Of a stretch of 64,000 nt of DNA, positions 33,701 to 44,521 are shown piece after piece. Made by a program: the position numbers and the translations under genes. Source of the DNA: Amycolatopsis pretoriensis (GTDB lineage: Bacteria > Actinomycetota > Actinomycetes > Mycobacteriales > Pseudonocardiaceae); assembly GCF_900107925.1 (NCBI RefSeq), contig NZ_FNUJ01000006.1, positions 620,001-684,000 of the forward strand, given 5' to 3'. The notes beneath the pieces were generated by a model. The model did no database searches. It worked only from the letters and a program-made list of their open reading frames with translations, and was not told where the DNA came from. How positions within the stretch are numbered: the first letter of the stretch is position 1; each line of letters opens with the position of its first letter.

Positions 33701-35708
33701 GGGAGCGCAGCTGGTCGACCGCGTGGTCGTCGCCCTCGTCGAGCACCTTCTGCGCGACGCGCAGGCCGAAGTCGTAGATCCAGCAGGCGCCGCCGTCTTC
33801 GCGGTGCAGCTCGTACGGCCGCTCGTCGACCACCTCGACGCCCATGGCCTGCAGCACCGGCAGCACCTTCGACAGGGTGACGCCTTCGCCGCGCAGGTAC
33901 AGCTTGAAGCGCCGTTCGCCCGGCTCGGCGTCGGACGGCCGGTAGAACGACAGCGCGAGGTCGCCCTCGTCGGTCAGCGAGTCGAGGGCGCGCAGGTCGG
34001 CGAGCGCTTCCCGGGCCGAGAAGTCTTCCTTGTAGCCCTCCGGGAAGACGGTCGCGAAGCGCTGGCCCTGTTCGGTCGCCGACTCCTCGCCGAGGACGCC
34101 GACGGCCACGCCGCCGTCCGACTGCTCGCGGCGCTCGTCGAGGACCGCCTCGACCATCCGGTCGTCCCAGCTGCGGACGGCGTCGTTCAGCCGCTCCTGG
34201 ATCCGCTGCGTGTCCGGCTCCAGCCGGCGCGCGGGATCGGTGTGGACCATGAAGTGCACCTGGGCCAGGACGGTCTCGCCGATCCGGGCGCTGTACTCGA
34301 GCTGGGTACCTTCGAGCTCTTCGAGCAGGACCTCCTGCATGGCCAGCCGCGACCGGGTCGTGTAGCGGTCCTGCGGCAGGTAGACGAGGCAGGAGTAGAA
34401 GCGGCCGTACGGGTCGCGGCGCAGGAACAGGCGCAGCCGGCGGCGGTCCGACAGCGTGATCGCGCCGGTGGTCGTCGAGTACAGCGAGTCGGTGTCGGCG
34501 GAGAACAGGTCCGCGCGCGGCCAGTTCTGCAGGACCTCCAGCATCCGCTGGCCGGAGAAGGACTCCATCGGGAACCCGGCGCGGTGGATGACCTCGCGGA
34601 CGCGGTTGCAGACCACCGGGATGTCGAGGACGTTCTCGTGCAGCGCGGTGGTGGTGAACATGCCGAGGAAGCGGTGTTCGCCGGTGACCTTGCCCTCGGC
34701 GTCGAAGGTCTTCACGCCGACGTAGTACGGGTAGACCGGCCGGTGCACGGTCGAGGGCGCGCTCGCCTGCGTCAGCACCAGCAGCGTCGGCGAGAGCGCG
34801 GACGCGGCGGTGTCCGGGCCCGCGGTGAGGCCGCGGGCGGCGAGGCTGTCCTGGCGCAGCACGCCGAGACCGGACGCGAGGACCGCGCGCAGGGCGGGCT
34901 CGTCGGCGTCCGGGTGCGGGTTGTCGATCAGTTCGTAGCGGCGGTACCCGAGGAACGTGAAGTGGCCGTCGGCCAGCCAGCGCAGCAGGCGGGCGCCCTC
35001 GGCGACCTCGGCCTCGGGCAGGTGCGGCGGCTCGGTTTCGAGCTCGCTCGCGAGCTGGCAGGCCGTCTGGGCCATCTTCTCGGCGTCCTCGACGACCTCC
35101 CGGACGTCCCCGAGGACGCTGGAGAGGCGGTTGTCGAGTTCGCGAGCCCGGTTCGGGTCGGTGACGAAGTCGATCTCGATGTACATCCACGACTCGGCGG
35201 CCGAGTTCGCGGGCGGCTCGGCCGGGTCGGCGTCGGGGTGGACTTCCTGGAGCTCGCCGGTCAGGTCGCGGCTGACGACGACGATCGGGTGGACGATCCG
35301 CTGCACCTGCACGCCGTCGCGGGCGAACTCGGCGGCGATCGAGTCGACCAGGTAGGGCATGTCGTCGGTGACGACCTGCACGACGGTGGCTTCGCGCGCC
35401 CAGCCGTCTTCGGCGACGGTCGGGTTCAGCAGCCGCACGGCCGGGCGGCCGGGCATCCGGGACTTCGCGAGCTGCAGGTGCGAGCGCACCGCGCCGACCA
35501 GGTTGACGGGCTCGTCACCGACGATCTCTTCGGCGGGGATGTGCCGGTAGTAGAGCCGGATGAGCTCCCCGATCTCCGGCGCCAGGCCGGCCGCGGCGTC
35601 GATCAGGTCGTCCCTGATCTGTTCCGGGCTGGCCGGGGAACGCCGGCCGAACTCGGGTTCGGTGGCGGCTCCGGTTCCGGGTAGGGACGAGACTCCGGTC
35701 GAGCTCAT
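30723..35708 (-). CDS. gdh: NAD-dependent glutamate dehydrogenase, large (L180/GDH-1600) type
   Basis: 1,661 residues. A long N-terminal half with ACT-like regulatory segments is followed by the catalytic core (~residues 830-1330), with the substrate-Lys region VPVGAKGGFVVKNPP, the APGVVRHDADDSYLVVAADKG stretch, and the dinucleotide and ASGGSVGYDHKAMGIT motifs. It oxidatively deaminates glutamate to 2-oxoglutarate; in mycobacteria (Rv2476c) the orthologue is controlled by GarA. ATG 35708 with GGAGAG is chosen over the earlier frame start. It heads the operon with the thioesterase and Rv2474c-like gene. Confidence 0.95.
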   Translation of the reverse strand: MSSTGVSSLPGTGAATEPEFGRRSPASPEQIRDDLIDAAAGLAPEIGELIRLYYRHIPAEEIVGDEPVNLVGAVRSHLQLAKSRMPGRPAVRLLNPTVAEDGWAREATVVQVVTDDMPYLVDSIAAEFARDGVQVQRIVHPIVVVSRDLTGELQEVHPDADPAEPPANSAAESWMYIEIDFVTDPNRARELDNRLSSVLGDVREVVEDAEKMAQTACQLASELETEPPHLPEAEVAEGARLLRWLADGHFTFLGYRRYELIDNPHPDADEPALRAVLASGLGVLRQDSLAARGLTAGPDTAASALSPTLLVLTQASAPSTVHRPVYPYYVGVKTFDAEGKVTGEHRFLGMFTTTALHENVLDIPVVCNRVREVIHRAGFPMESFSGQRMLEVLQNWPRADLFSADTDSLYSTTTGAITLSDRRRLRLFLRRDPYGRFYSCLVYLPQDRYTTRSRLAMQEVLLEELEGTQLEYSARIGETVLAQVHFMVHTDPARRLEPDTQRIQERLNDAVRSWDDRMVEAVLDERREQSDGGVAVGVLGEESATEQGQRFATVFPEGYKEDFSAREALADLRALDSLTDEGDLALSFYRPSDAEPGERRFKLYLRGEGVTLSKVLPVLQAMGVEVVDERPYELHREDGGACWIYDFGLRVAQKVLDEGDDHAVDQLRSRFQDAFEAAWRGDAEVDGLNGLVLRAGLTWRQVAVLRAYSRYLRQAGSAFSQDYIQNTLVNHTQVATKLLRLFEARFDPQLGDTDREAATDALASELSAMIDEVTSLDEDRILRRLMAVIRATLRTNYHVRDQDGNSRQYLAIKLDPAGVPDLPEPRPRFEIFVYSPRVEGVHLRFGEVARGGLRWSDRREDFRTEILGLVKAQAVKNAVIVPVGAKGGFVVKNPPAATGDASIDRDAQLNEGIACYRMFISGLLDLTDNRIEGKTVPAPGVVRHDADDSYLVVAADKGTAKFSDIANEMSAKYGFWLGDAFASGGSVGYDHKAMGITAKGAWESVKRHFRELGKDTQTEDFTVVGIGDMMGDVFGNGMLLSEHIRLVAAFNHMHVFLDPHPDAASTFAERRRLFDLPRSSWDDYDRSLISEGGGIYPRTAKSIPISPQVRASLGLEEGVTALAPMDLIQAILLAPVELLWNGGIGTYVKAETETHAAAGDKANDAIRVDGKQLRVKVFGEGGNLGLTQLGRIEFARNGGKINTDALDNSAGVDCSDHEVNIKILLDHLVQTGKLEREQRNELLEEMTDEVGALVLKDNYRQNAVLGVSRAHAAPMLSVHARQVQALVSAGAFDRKLEALPSNSEFRELEKAGKGLTSPELATLLAHVKLELKDELLASDLPDSKVFAARLPEYFPQPLRERFGSAIGEHPLRRQIITTLIANEVVDGGGISFVYRLMEEMNATATDAVRAYAVVTQVFDLPAVWAEIDALDNVVSTDVADAMVLETRRLLDRAARWFLTNRPQPLALLSEIKRFGRVLGKLVPKIGDLLRGREAESVQKHVDELIAANVPEELARRVSLLLHTYGLLDVTEVAELAEQQIGVDATHSPAETAELYYALSDHLDVDKMLTEISALERGNRWHALARLSLRDDVYGSLRAITLDALRHSDPGSSGDAKIAQWEKTNSSRLQRARVALEEIHNSGRLDLATLSVAARQIRSTVR

Positions 35709-36129
35709 TTGAGGCAACTCTCCAGTATTCGTGGGTGGCACCGCGCCGGTTCGACGGTGAACCGGACTACCCCACACTAATGCGCCGCGCTCGTGGATCA
35801 CATGAAGACCCGGGGGTTCCCCGATGTCGAAAAACCCTTCCCGGCCAGCGGATTCGCGTGATCGGTCAAGCTACTGACGGGTTGCGTTCCGGGGGCGTTC
35901 GCGGCGCTGACCAGCCGGGCTCGACGGGCGTTACCTGCTGCGGAGCCAACATGATCGGTTCAGTCGGGCCGGGCGGGTGCCGTTCGGCGAAGCCCGGCGG
36001 CCGGTCGGCGACCTCCGGGGTGCGACGGAGGCCACTGCGCCGGGCCCGTGGCGAGTCGGCGACGAATAGGGGTGTCTCGGCGACCGGAGGCCGATCGGAC
36101 GAACCTCCGCCGGCCGCGCGGGCTCCGGG
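35709..36129. promoter_or_regulatory. 421-bp gene-free region upstream of gdh
   Basis: It separates the gdh start (35708) from the stop of the upstream gene (36130), both minus strand. It should hold the gdh promoter; the relatively AT-rich segment near 35700-35880 is the likely place. No convincing operator, ORF or repeat is visible; the GC-rich 35980-36120 stretch has only weak stem potential. Confidence 0.4.
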
Positions 36130-38676
36130 TCAGTCGCCCGAGCCGTGGCGGCGGGAGTCCGAGACCTCGGCTCCGTGACCGTTGCGGCCGTGGCCGTTGC
36201 GGCGGCCGGTGTCCTGCGAACCCAGCTGCTTGACGAGCGCGGCCGCGCTCGCGGTGCCCGCCTGGTGCTCGGCCAGCGCGCGGGCGAGGAGGTCGGCGAG
36301 CCCCGCGTCCGGCGGGGGCTCGTCCTCCGAAATCGCGCGCGCGTAGCTCTCCGGGAACGGGGCCGTCGCCGGCGTCCAGTGGCCGAAGTCCTCCATCGGC
36401 TCCAGCGACGGCGGCATCCGCAGCCGCGGCAGCCAGGGTTCGGCTTCGTCGCGGTAGTCCGGCACCGACGGCGGCTCGTCCTCCGGCCGCGGCGGCGGGG
36501 CCAGTTCGGGCTCGGGCCGCGGTGGTGGTTCCTCCGCGCGGGTTTCGGCGTCTTCGGCGCGACGACGTCCGCCGCTCGCCCCACCCGACGACGAGATGCC
36601 CAGGCGGTCCAGCACCGACCGGGCGGCCTCGGAACCGTGCTCGGCGTCGTGCCGGGTCGACGGCTGCGGTTCGCGCCGCGGCTCCCGCTCGGCAGCCGGC
36701 TCGGGCGCGAGCGGCAAGGCGGGCGTGATGCGGGTGGGCGCCGATTCGCGCTCGGCGGCGGTCTCCCGCAGCCGCTCCTCCGCGACGGCGGCCCAGGAGA
36801 ACTTGGGCTTTTCGGGCTCCCGCGGTGGCTCGGGCGCCGGTTCGGGCGCGGTCCGGACCTCGATCGGCTCGGCCGGGACCTCCGGCGCGCGCCGGCGTCC
36901 GGACGGCTGGGCCTCGGCGGGTTCCGCCGGGATCGGCCGCGCCTGGCCGGGCGACTCGCGCCGCCACGGCGGGTCGACGGACGCCGACCGTGCCTCGATC
37001 GGCTCACGCCGGCGTGCGGGTTCGACGGGCTCGGGCCGGCGTTCCGGCTCGACGGGCGCCGTCTTCACCTCGATGGGTTCCAGCGCGGGCCGCCGCACCG
37101 GCTCGACCGGCCGGACCTCGACGGGCTCCGGGTCCCGCCGGACCGGCTCGGACTTCACCTCGATCGGTTCCGGCCGGCGCTCCGGCTCGCGCCGGCGTCC
37201 GGTCGGCGGGGCCTCGCTCGGCTCGGGCCGCCGTCGTTCCACGACCACCGGCTCCGGGCGCACGCGCGGCTCGGCCGGTTCGTCGCGCACCGCCGGCATC
37301 ACCGACGTCTCGGCGGCATCGGCGGTCACCCGCGGCCGCTCGAACGACCACGCGGGCGCCGGCTGCCGCGGTTCTGGCTTCTCCTCGCGGCCGAATGACC
37401 AAGCCGGTGCGGGCGGCTGGGCCACTTCGGGCTCGGCGGCCACGACCGGAACCGGCCGCGACGGCACCCCGCTTTCGGGGGTCCGGGTGGCGGAGCCCGC
37501 GGCTCGGGACGGAGCCCCGGATGGCACTGCCTTGAGCACCTCGTCGAGGTCGATCGAGGCCGGCTCGCCCGTGCCGAACTCGCCGGCCAGCACGTTGCAC
37601 GCCTGCCGCCGGGCCCGCGCGTGCAGCTGTTCGGCCGCCCGCGAGCGGTACAGGCACGCGATGGCCTCCTCGGCCTGCCCGAACCGCTCCTCCAGCTGCG
37701 CCAGCTCCAGCCACAACCGCGCGGTCACCGCGGACAGCCCGTGCCGGTCGGTGCTCGCCACGGCTTCGCGGACCAGTTCGGTGGCCGCTTCCCCGGCGCC
37801 CGCGGGCAGGTGGATGCGCGTCGCGACGGCCAGCCGCAGCCAGCCCATCGGCGCGACCCCGGCCGCGCGCACCGGCTCGGCCAGCACCGGCTCGGCGATC
37901 TCGTACGCCATTTCCGCGTCGCCGCGGTCGAGCAGCGTGCTGACCAGCAGCAGGACGAGGCGGATCCGGACGAGGCCGCCGTCGTCGGCCGGATTGGCCA
38001 GCTTCTCCAGGAAGCCGAGACCGGTCCGGGCGGCGTCGGCCGCCGCCGTCAGATCACCGTGGCGGCGCCGGTGTGCTGCCGTGCCGACGCGCAGCAGCGC
38101 GCGGACCAGCAGCTGGGTGTCGGCGCCCAGGGACTCGTCGCCGAGGACGAGCTTGTCCGCCTCGACGAGCACGCGGTCCAGCTCGGCCTTGCGCCCCAGC
38201 AACCCGAGGCAGCCGACCAGGTGCGTCAACGCGGCGGCGCGGTGCACCGGCGAAACGACGGGGTCGGTGAGCACCGGCCGCAACGCGGCGAGGCCCGTCA
38301 GCGGCACGCCCAGGCTGCGGGCGCACACGGCGAGGTCGATGCGCAGCCGGGCGGCGATGTCGCCGTAGCCGGCGTGTTCGGCCGCACGCAGGGCCGCGAC
38401 CGCACGGCCGACCGTGCGCGGCCGTTCGCCGAGCCGGACGCGCGCGGAGACGACCAGGCTCTCGGCCCGGATCCACTGCTCGTCGGCACCGGCGGCTTCC
38501 GAGAGCGCGGCGGCGCGCTCGCCGAGGACCAGCGCGAGTTCGGGCGCACGCAGGTGCAGCGCGTCCGCGCGTTCGATGAGCCGGCCGACTGCGGAGAGGG
38601 TTTCCCCGGCATGGACGGGACGCCCGCCCTCCTTCTGGGAGAGCGGGCCCGTCCGGTGCTGTTCGCTGGCTTCCAC
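36130..38676 (-). CDS. TPR-like protein with long Pro/Arg/Glu-rich repetitive tail
   Basis: 848 residues. Residues ~20-365 are helical TPR-like repeats (LIERADALHLRAPELALVLGERAA onward), resembling the solenoids of signalling proteins. Residues ~370-780 are low-complexity with recurring EPIEV(K/R), RRPEP and PAWSF elements (PAPAWSF twice). A short conserved end (LADLLARALAEHQAGTASAAALVKQLG) closes the protein before a Gly/His tail. No enzymatic domain. It lies 16 bases downstream of ettA on the same strand, suggesting an operon and possibly a ribosome- or envelope-related scaffold (inference). Confidence 0.75.
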   Translation of the reverse strand: MEASEQHRTGPLSQKEGGRPVHAGETLSAVGRLIERADALHLRAPELALVLGERAAALSEAAGADEQWIRAESLVVSARVRLGERPRTVGRAVAALRAAEHAGYGDIAARLRIDLAVCARSLGVPLTGLAALRPVLTDPVVSPVHRAAALTHLVGCLGLLGRKAELDRVLVEADKLVLGDESLGADTQLLVRALLRVGTAAHRRRHGDLTAAADAARTGLGFLEKLANPADDGGLVRIRLVLLLVSTLLDRGDAEMAYEIAEPVLAEPVRAAGVAPMGWLRLAVATRIHLPAGAGEAATELVREAVASTDRHGLSAVTARLWLELAQLEERFGQAEEAIACLYRSRAAEQLHARARRQACNVLAGEFGTGEPASIDLDEVLKAVPSGAPSRAAGSATRTPESGVPSRPVPVVAAEPEVAQPPAPAWSFGREEKPEPRQPAPAWSFERPRVTADAAETSVMPAVRDEPAEPRVRPEPVVVERRRPEPSEAPPTGRRREPERRPEPIEVKSEPVRRDPEPVEVRPVEPVRRPALEPIEVKTAPVEPERRPEPVEPARRREPIEARSASVDPPWRRESPGQARPIPAEPAEAQPSGRRRAPEVPAEPIEVRTAPEPAPEPPREPEKPKFSWAAVAEERLRETAAERESAPTRITPALPLAPEPAAEREPRREPQPSTRHDAEHGSEAARSVLDRLGISSSGGASGGRRRAEDAETRAEEPPPRPEPELAPPPRPEDEPPSVPDYRDEAEPWLPRLRMPPSLEPMEDFGHWTPATAPFPESYARAISEDEPPPDAGLADLLARALAEHQAGTASAAALVKQLGSQDTGRRNGHGRNGHGAEVSDSRRHGSGD

Positions 38677-38692
38677 GGGGAAACCCGCCCCC

Positions 38693-40369
<1,677 letters not shown>

Positions 40370-40486
40370 ACCCACGATCGTAGAGCGCGCCTGATCGCGT
40401 CTCGACGCCGGTCACCACCGGACTACCGAAAGTCAGTCCCGGATCACCGGAAGCGCTGTTTCCGGCGTCCGGACGAGCCCTCAACC

Positions 40487-42505
40487 TCAACTGGAACCCG
40501 AGGGTCGCTTTCCCTCCGCGAGGTTCTTCAGCATCGCGTTGTAGGCGGTCAGCTCCTCGTCGCCGGTCACCGCTTCGCGCCGGTCACGCCGCTTCGCTTC
40601 GCGATCGTCCTGGCGCGACCACTGCACCAGCAGCGCGATCAGCACGAGCAGAACGGGGACCTCGCCGGACGCCCACGCGATGCCGCCGCCGAGCCGCTGG
40701 TCCGACAGCAGGTCGGTCACCCACGGCAGGTGCAGCTGGCTGTAGAACGCCTGCCCGATCACCGTCTGCTTGCTCATCAGGATCACGCCGAAGAAGGCGT
40801 GGAACGGCATCGCGGCGAACATCATCCCGAGCCGGCCGAGGTACGGGATCCGCCGCGGCGCCGGGTCGACGCCGATCACCGGCCAGTAGAAGACGTACCC
40901 GGCGAGCAGGAAGTGCGCGTTCATCGCCAGGTGCGCCCAGTGGTAGTTCAGCGCGGTGTCGAACAGCCCGGAGAAGTACAGCGCGTAGAACGAACCGACG
41001 AACAGCAGCAGCGCGACGACCGGGTGCGTGAGGAACCGCGACACCGGGGAGTGCACGAACGCGACGATCCACTCGCGCGGCCCCGGCGGGGCGTCCTTGC
41101 CGGCCGCGGGCAGGGCGCGCAGCGCGAGCGTCACCGGCCCGCCGAGCACGAACAGCACCGGCGCGACCATCGACAGCAGCATGTGGTTGCCCATGTGCAC
41201 GCTGAACATCGCGGGCGCGTAGCGGCCGATGCCCGACGACGTCGCGATGAGCAGCACGACGCAGCCGACGATCCAGGCGGCCGTGCGGCCGGCCGGCCAC
41301 GCGTCGCCGCGGCGCAGCAGCCGCCGCACGCCGGCCAGGTAGAGCCCGCCGAGGACGAGCGCGAGCGTGCCGTAGACCAGGTCGAACCGGGTGTCGAAGA
41401 GCAGGCGCCACACCGTCGGCGCGCCGTCGAGGTTGTAGCCGATCAGCAGCTCGGTGGTGGACGGCTGGGTGACCGCGTCCGCCGGTGGCGGCGTCCGGGC
41501 CAGCCCGGACGCGATCCCGATGGTGACGAACATGATCAGGATCTCGACCGCGGCCAGGCGCATCAGCTGCGCGCCGCCCTTGCCGTCGACGAGGTCCGCC
41601 ACGCCCTTCTGCCGCTGCTGGTGGCCGAAGACCCCGAGCAGCAGCAGCGCGACCGTCTTGGCGACGACCAGGAGGCCGTAGTCGGTGGTGAAGAGGTCGT
41701 TCAGGCCGATCCGGACGAGCGCGTTGATCACGCCGGAGATCGCCATCACGATCCAGCACACCAGCGCCAGCCGCGAGAACCGCTGCGCGGCCAGGCTCAG
41801 GTGGTTGCCGCGCCGGTACCCGAGGGCCAGCAACGCGATCAGGCCGCCGACCCAGAGGGACGCGGCGACGAGGTGGAACAGCAGGCTGTTGGTAGCGACG
41901 TCGTGCGAGCCGCCGCTGGCCGAGTGACCGGTGACGGCGACCGGGATCAGCCCGCCGACGGCCAGGAAGAACAACACGGCCGTCCAGCCCCAGGACAGCG
42001 CGAGCCGGCAGCCGAGGGCGACGAGGACGGCGATCAGCGCGGTCCACAGCCACGCCTTCGGCTGTTCGATGGCGCCGACGAGGTCGAGCAGCGTCTGCGG
42101 GTCGAGGACGTCACCGAACGGTTTCCCGGCGGTGTCGGCCGCGGTGAACGCGACCGAGAACAGGGCCGCGCCGAACCACACCCACGCGGCGACGCCGGCC
42201 GCGCGCAGGGCGCCGTAGCCCTCCGGGCCGAGCGTGCCGGACTTCTGCGGCGGCACCAGGAACGCGGCGAGCAGCAGCGAGCCGACGCAGATCACCGACG
42301 CGGCTTCGGACAGCACGCGCATGACCGTGATGCCGTACTTGGTGACCAGCCCCGGATCCGGCAGGCCGGCGATGACGTAGCCGGCCCCGCCGGTGAGCGC
42401 GATCAGGCCGATCGCGACGACGGCGGCCAGGAGCACGCCGACCGCGAGCAGGGGCAGCACACTGGCCCGGCGCTGCGTGGGGACGTCGGATTTCGTCGCG
42501 GACAC
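40487..42505 (-). CDS. CopD-CtaG (caa3) fusion membrane protein
   Basis: 672 residues with about 14 membrane helices. The N-terminal half is a CopD-like copper-resistance/import domain (FHLVAASLWVGGLIALLAL, YGLLVVAKTVALLLLGVFGHQQRQK). The C-terminal half is a CtaG/caa3 assembly domain (MFSVHMGNHMLLSMVAPVLF, FMAHFLLAGY-like NAHFLLAGYVFYW). Such fusions deliver copper to cytochrome c oxidase in actinobacteria, matching the ctaJ gene nearby. It is monocistronic and divergent from the histidine phosphatase. Confidence 0.92.
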   Translation of the reverse strand: MSATKSDVPTQRRASVLPLLAVGVLLAAVVAIGLIALTGGAGYVIAGLPDPGLVTKYGITVMRVLSEAASVICVGSLLLAAFLVPPQKSGTLGPEGYGALRAAGVAAWVWFGAALFSVAFTAADTAGKPFGDVLDPQTLLDLVGAIEQPKAWLWTALIAVLVALGCRLALSWGWTAVLFFLAVGGLIPVAVTGHSASGGSHDVATNSLLFHLVAASLWVGGLIALLALGYRRGNHLSLAAQRFSRLALVCWIVMAISGVINALVRIGLNDLFTTDYGLLVVAKTVALLLLGVFGHQQRQKGVADLVDGKGGAQLMRLAAVEILIMFVTIGIASGLARTPPPADAVTQPSTTELLIGYNLDGAPTVWRLLFDTRFDLVYGTLALVLGGLYLAGVRRLLRRGDAWPAGRTAAWIVGCVVLLIATSSGIGRYAPAMFSVHMGNHMLLSMVAPVLFVLGGPVTLALRALPAAGKDAPPGPREWIVAFVHSPVSRFLTHPVVALLLFVGSFYALYFSGLFDTALNYHWAHLAMNAHFLLAGYVFYWPVIGVDPAPRRIPYLGRLGMMFAAMPFHAFFGVILMSKQTVIGQAFYSQLHLPWVTDLLSDQRLGGGIAWASGEVPVLLVLIALLVQWSRQDDREAKRRDRREAVTGDEELTAYNAMLKNLAEGKRPSGSS

Positions 42506-42561
42506 GCCACTGAGGGTATGCCCAGGCCCGGTCAGGCCCGTGTGACGGGCAGGATGGGAGC

Positions 42562-43200
42562 GTGAAGATGATCCTCCTGCGGCACGCCGAGTCGCTCGGC
42601 AACGTCGACGAGCTCGCCTACACGCGGATCCCCGACCACGCCCTGCCGCTGACCGAAAAGGGCAGGCGGGAAGCGCTTGCCGCGGGTCCGGAGATCGCCC
42701 GGCTGCTCGACGGCGAGCGGCCCGCGGTGTACGTCAGCCCGTACCTGCGGACGCGGGAGACGTTGCGGCTGCTGGACATCGAGGCCTCGTGCGAGCGGCT
42801 GCTGCAGGAGCCGCGGCTGCGCGAACAGGACTGGGGCAACCTGCAGGACCCGGCCGACCAGGAGGTCCAGAAGGCGCGGCGCAACGAGTTCGGGCACTTC
42901 TTCTACCGGCTGCCGTTCGGCGAGTCGGGCGCCGACGTCGACGACCGCGTCGCGGCGTTCCTCTCGGACCTGCGCCTGCGCGACGAAAGTCACCCCGAGA
43001 CGGTCCTGATCGTCTCGCACGGGCTCACGCTGCGGCTGCTGTGCCGCCGGCTGTTCGGCTGGAGCATCGAGCTGTTCGAGTCGCTGTCCAACCCCGGGAC
43101 CTGCGAATACCGCGTCCTGTCCGAGTCCGACGGCAAGTGGGCGCTCGACCGTCCGTTCGCGCAGTGGCGCGCCTCACCCGACGGGGAAACGCAGCTCTAG
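42562..43200 (+). CDS. Histidine phosphatase superfamily (phosphoglycerate mutase-like)
   Basis: 212 residues. The catalytic motif is LLRHAES (RHA in place of the usual RHG), Arg in PYLRTRET, the acid in REQDWGN and the second His in VSHGLTLR. The EQDWGN loop is typical of bacterial PhoE/SixA-related phosphatases; the substrate is unknown. The last 27 bases overlap the 3' end of the convergent sensor kinase gene. Confidence 0.9.
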   Translation: MKMILLRHAESLGNVDELAYTRIPDHALPLTEKGRREALAAGPEIARLLDGERPAVYVSPYLRTRETLRLLDIEASCERLLQEPRLREQDWGNLQDPADQEVQKARRNEFGHFFYRLPFGESGADVDDRVAAFLSDLRLRDESHPETVLIVSHGLTLRLLCRRLFGWSIELFESLSNPGTCEYRVLSESDGKWALDRPFAQWRASPDGETQL

Positions 43201-44334
43201 CGGCGCGGTCAGCACGACGCGGGTGCCCTGGCCGGGCGCCGAGTCGATCCGCGCGGTGCCGCCGATCTCGGCCATCCGGGCGTGGATCGAGTTCTCGATG
43301 CCGAAGCCGCCGCGGCGTGCGCCGACGTCGAAACCCGTTCCGTGGTCGCGCACGGAGACCGTGACGATGCCGTCGTGCTCTTCGAGACACATGACGGCTT
43401 TCGACGTTTTCGCATGCTTCAACGTGTTTCGCAGCGCTTCGCGAGCGGCGTCGTGCAAGGAGTTGACGACGCTCTCGGGCACGTCGGACGGCTTCGCGAG
43501 CGGCACGAGGTCGACGCGCAGGCCCTCCGCCGTCATCTCGACCGCGAGCGCGCCGAGGCGGTGCTCGAGCCCGCCCGGCTCGGCGGGCGCGTCGCCGTCG
43601 AGGCTCAGCCGCAGGCGCAACGCGTGCGCGCGGGCGATGCTGCGGACCTGATCGAGGCTGCCGACCGGGTCGAGGGCGTCGCGGGGTGCCGGCAGCGCGA
43701 GCGACTCCATCACCTGCAGGACGGTGTCGTGGACGTCGCGCCGGTGCCGCTCGCGCTCGGCGGCCCGGCCGCGCTGCTCCCCCAGCCGGTGCGCGAACCG
43801 CATCGAGCCGGCGACGAGCAGGACGATCGCCAGCGCCGTCGCGGCGGCCGCGACCAGGGCGAGCACGATCCACGTGGCGGGCGCGGACGTCCCGGACACC
43901 ACGGCCATGCCGTAGCGCAGGAGCACGGCGCCGGTGATCGCGATGGCTCCGGCGGGAGCGCCGCGCAGGAGCGTCCAGACCATGACCGTGCCCATGATGT
44001 TCGGCCAGGTCAGCGGGAGCAGACCCGGTGCGAACAGCGCCGCGGCGAGGCTCGTGACGAGCGTGTACGCGGTGTCGGCGGCGAGCACCGGCCGGATGCC
44101 GGTGCTGCGGTGGAAGACCCAGGCCACCTCGGCCAGGTTCGGCACGAGGTAGAGCGCGATGGCCAGGCCGAGCACCGGAGCGCCCAGCGGGCCGCCGGCC
44201 CAGATCGCTTGCAGGAACAAGGCGAGCCGGAACGCGACCGGCACGAGCACGAGCCTCGGCACCGCCCCCTGCACGAGCGGGAGCCCGGCTCCGCCGGCGA
44301 GCGCCCCCGCGCCGCCGAGCAGCACAACCCTCAC
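43174..44334 (-). CDS. Orphan membrane sensor histidine kinase (HisKA_3 type)
   Basis: 386 residues. The N-terminal ~185 residues form about six membrane helices with little periplasmic sequence. HisKA_3 dimerisation with phospho-His lies in RRDVHDTVLQVMESL (~200), then a HATPase_c with N-box EALRNTLKHAKTS and G-box DHGTGFD and GGFGIEN. It would phosphorylate a NarL-type regulator, but none is adjacent. Its 3' end overlaps the histidine phosphatase gene. Confidence 0.88.
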   Translation of the reverse strand: MRVVLLGGAGALAGGAGLPLVQGAVPRLVLVPVAFRLALFLQAIWAGGPLGAPVLGLAIALYLVPNLAEVAWVFHRSTGIRPVLAADTAYTLVTSLAAALFAPGLLPLTWPNIMGTVMVWTLLRGAPAGAIAITGAVLLRYGMAVVSGTSAPATWIVLALVAAAATALAIVLLVAGSMRFAHRLGEQRGRAAERERHRRDVHDTVLQVMESLALPAPRDALDPVGSLDQVRSIARAHALRLRLSLDGDAPAEPGGLEHRLGALAVEMTAEGLRVDLVPLAKPSDVPESVVNSLHDAAREALRNTLKHAKTSKAVMCLEEHDGIVTVSVRDHGTGFDVGARRGGFGIENSIHARMAEIGGTARIDSAPGQGTRVVLTAPLELRFPVG

Positions 44335-44521
44335 GACGTCCTCCCCGGGTCAAGGCCCCTACCCTGACCAGCCCACCTGAACTCGTAACGTCGGTTCATT
44401 CATTTCAGCTTACGACCCGCTCAGCTTGCCCCGCTTGGTTCCGCACTGTCAACGGGGCCACGGCGGTAGGGGCCGTACGGGAAGAGACGCACGCACGCCG
44501 CGCCCGGCTCCCGGCGTTGGG

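Noticed and set aside
31872..35684. A 1,270-codon plus-strand frame opposite gdh
   Set aside because: Shadow of the glutamate dehydrogenase gene; no motif and no ribosome site.
36145..38368. Plus-strand frames opposite the TPR/proline-rich gene
   Set aside because: Low-complexity shadows of repetitive coding sequence.
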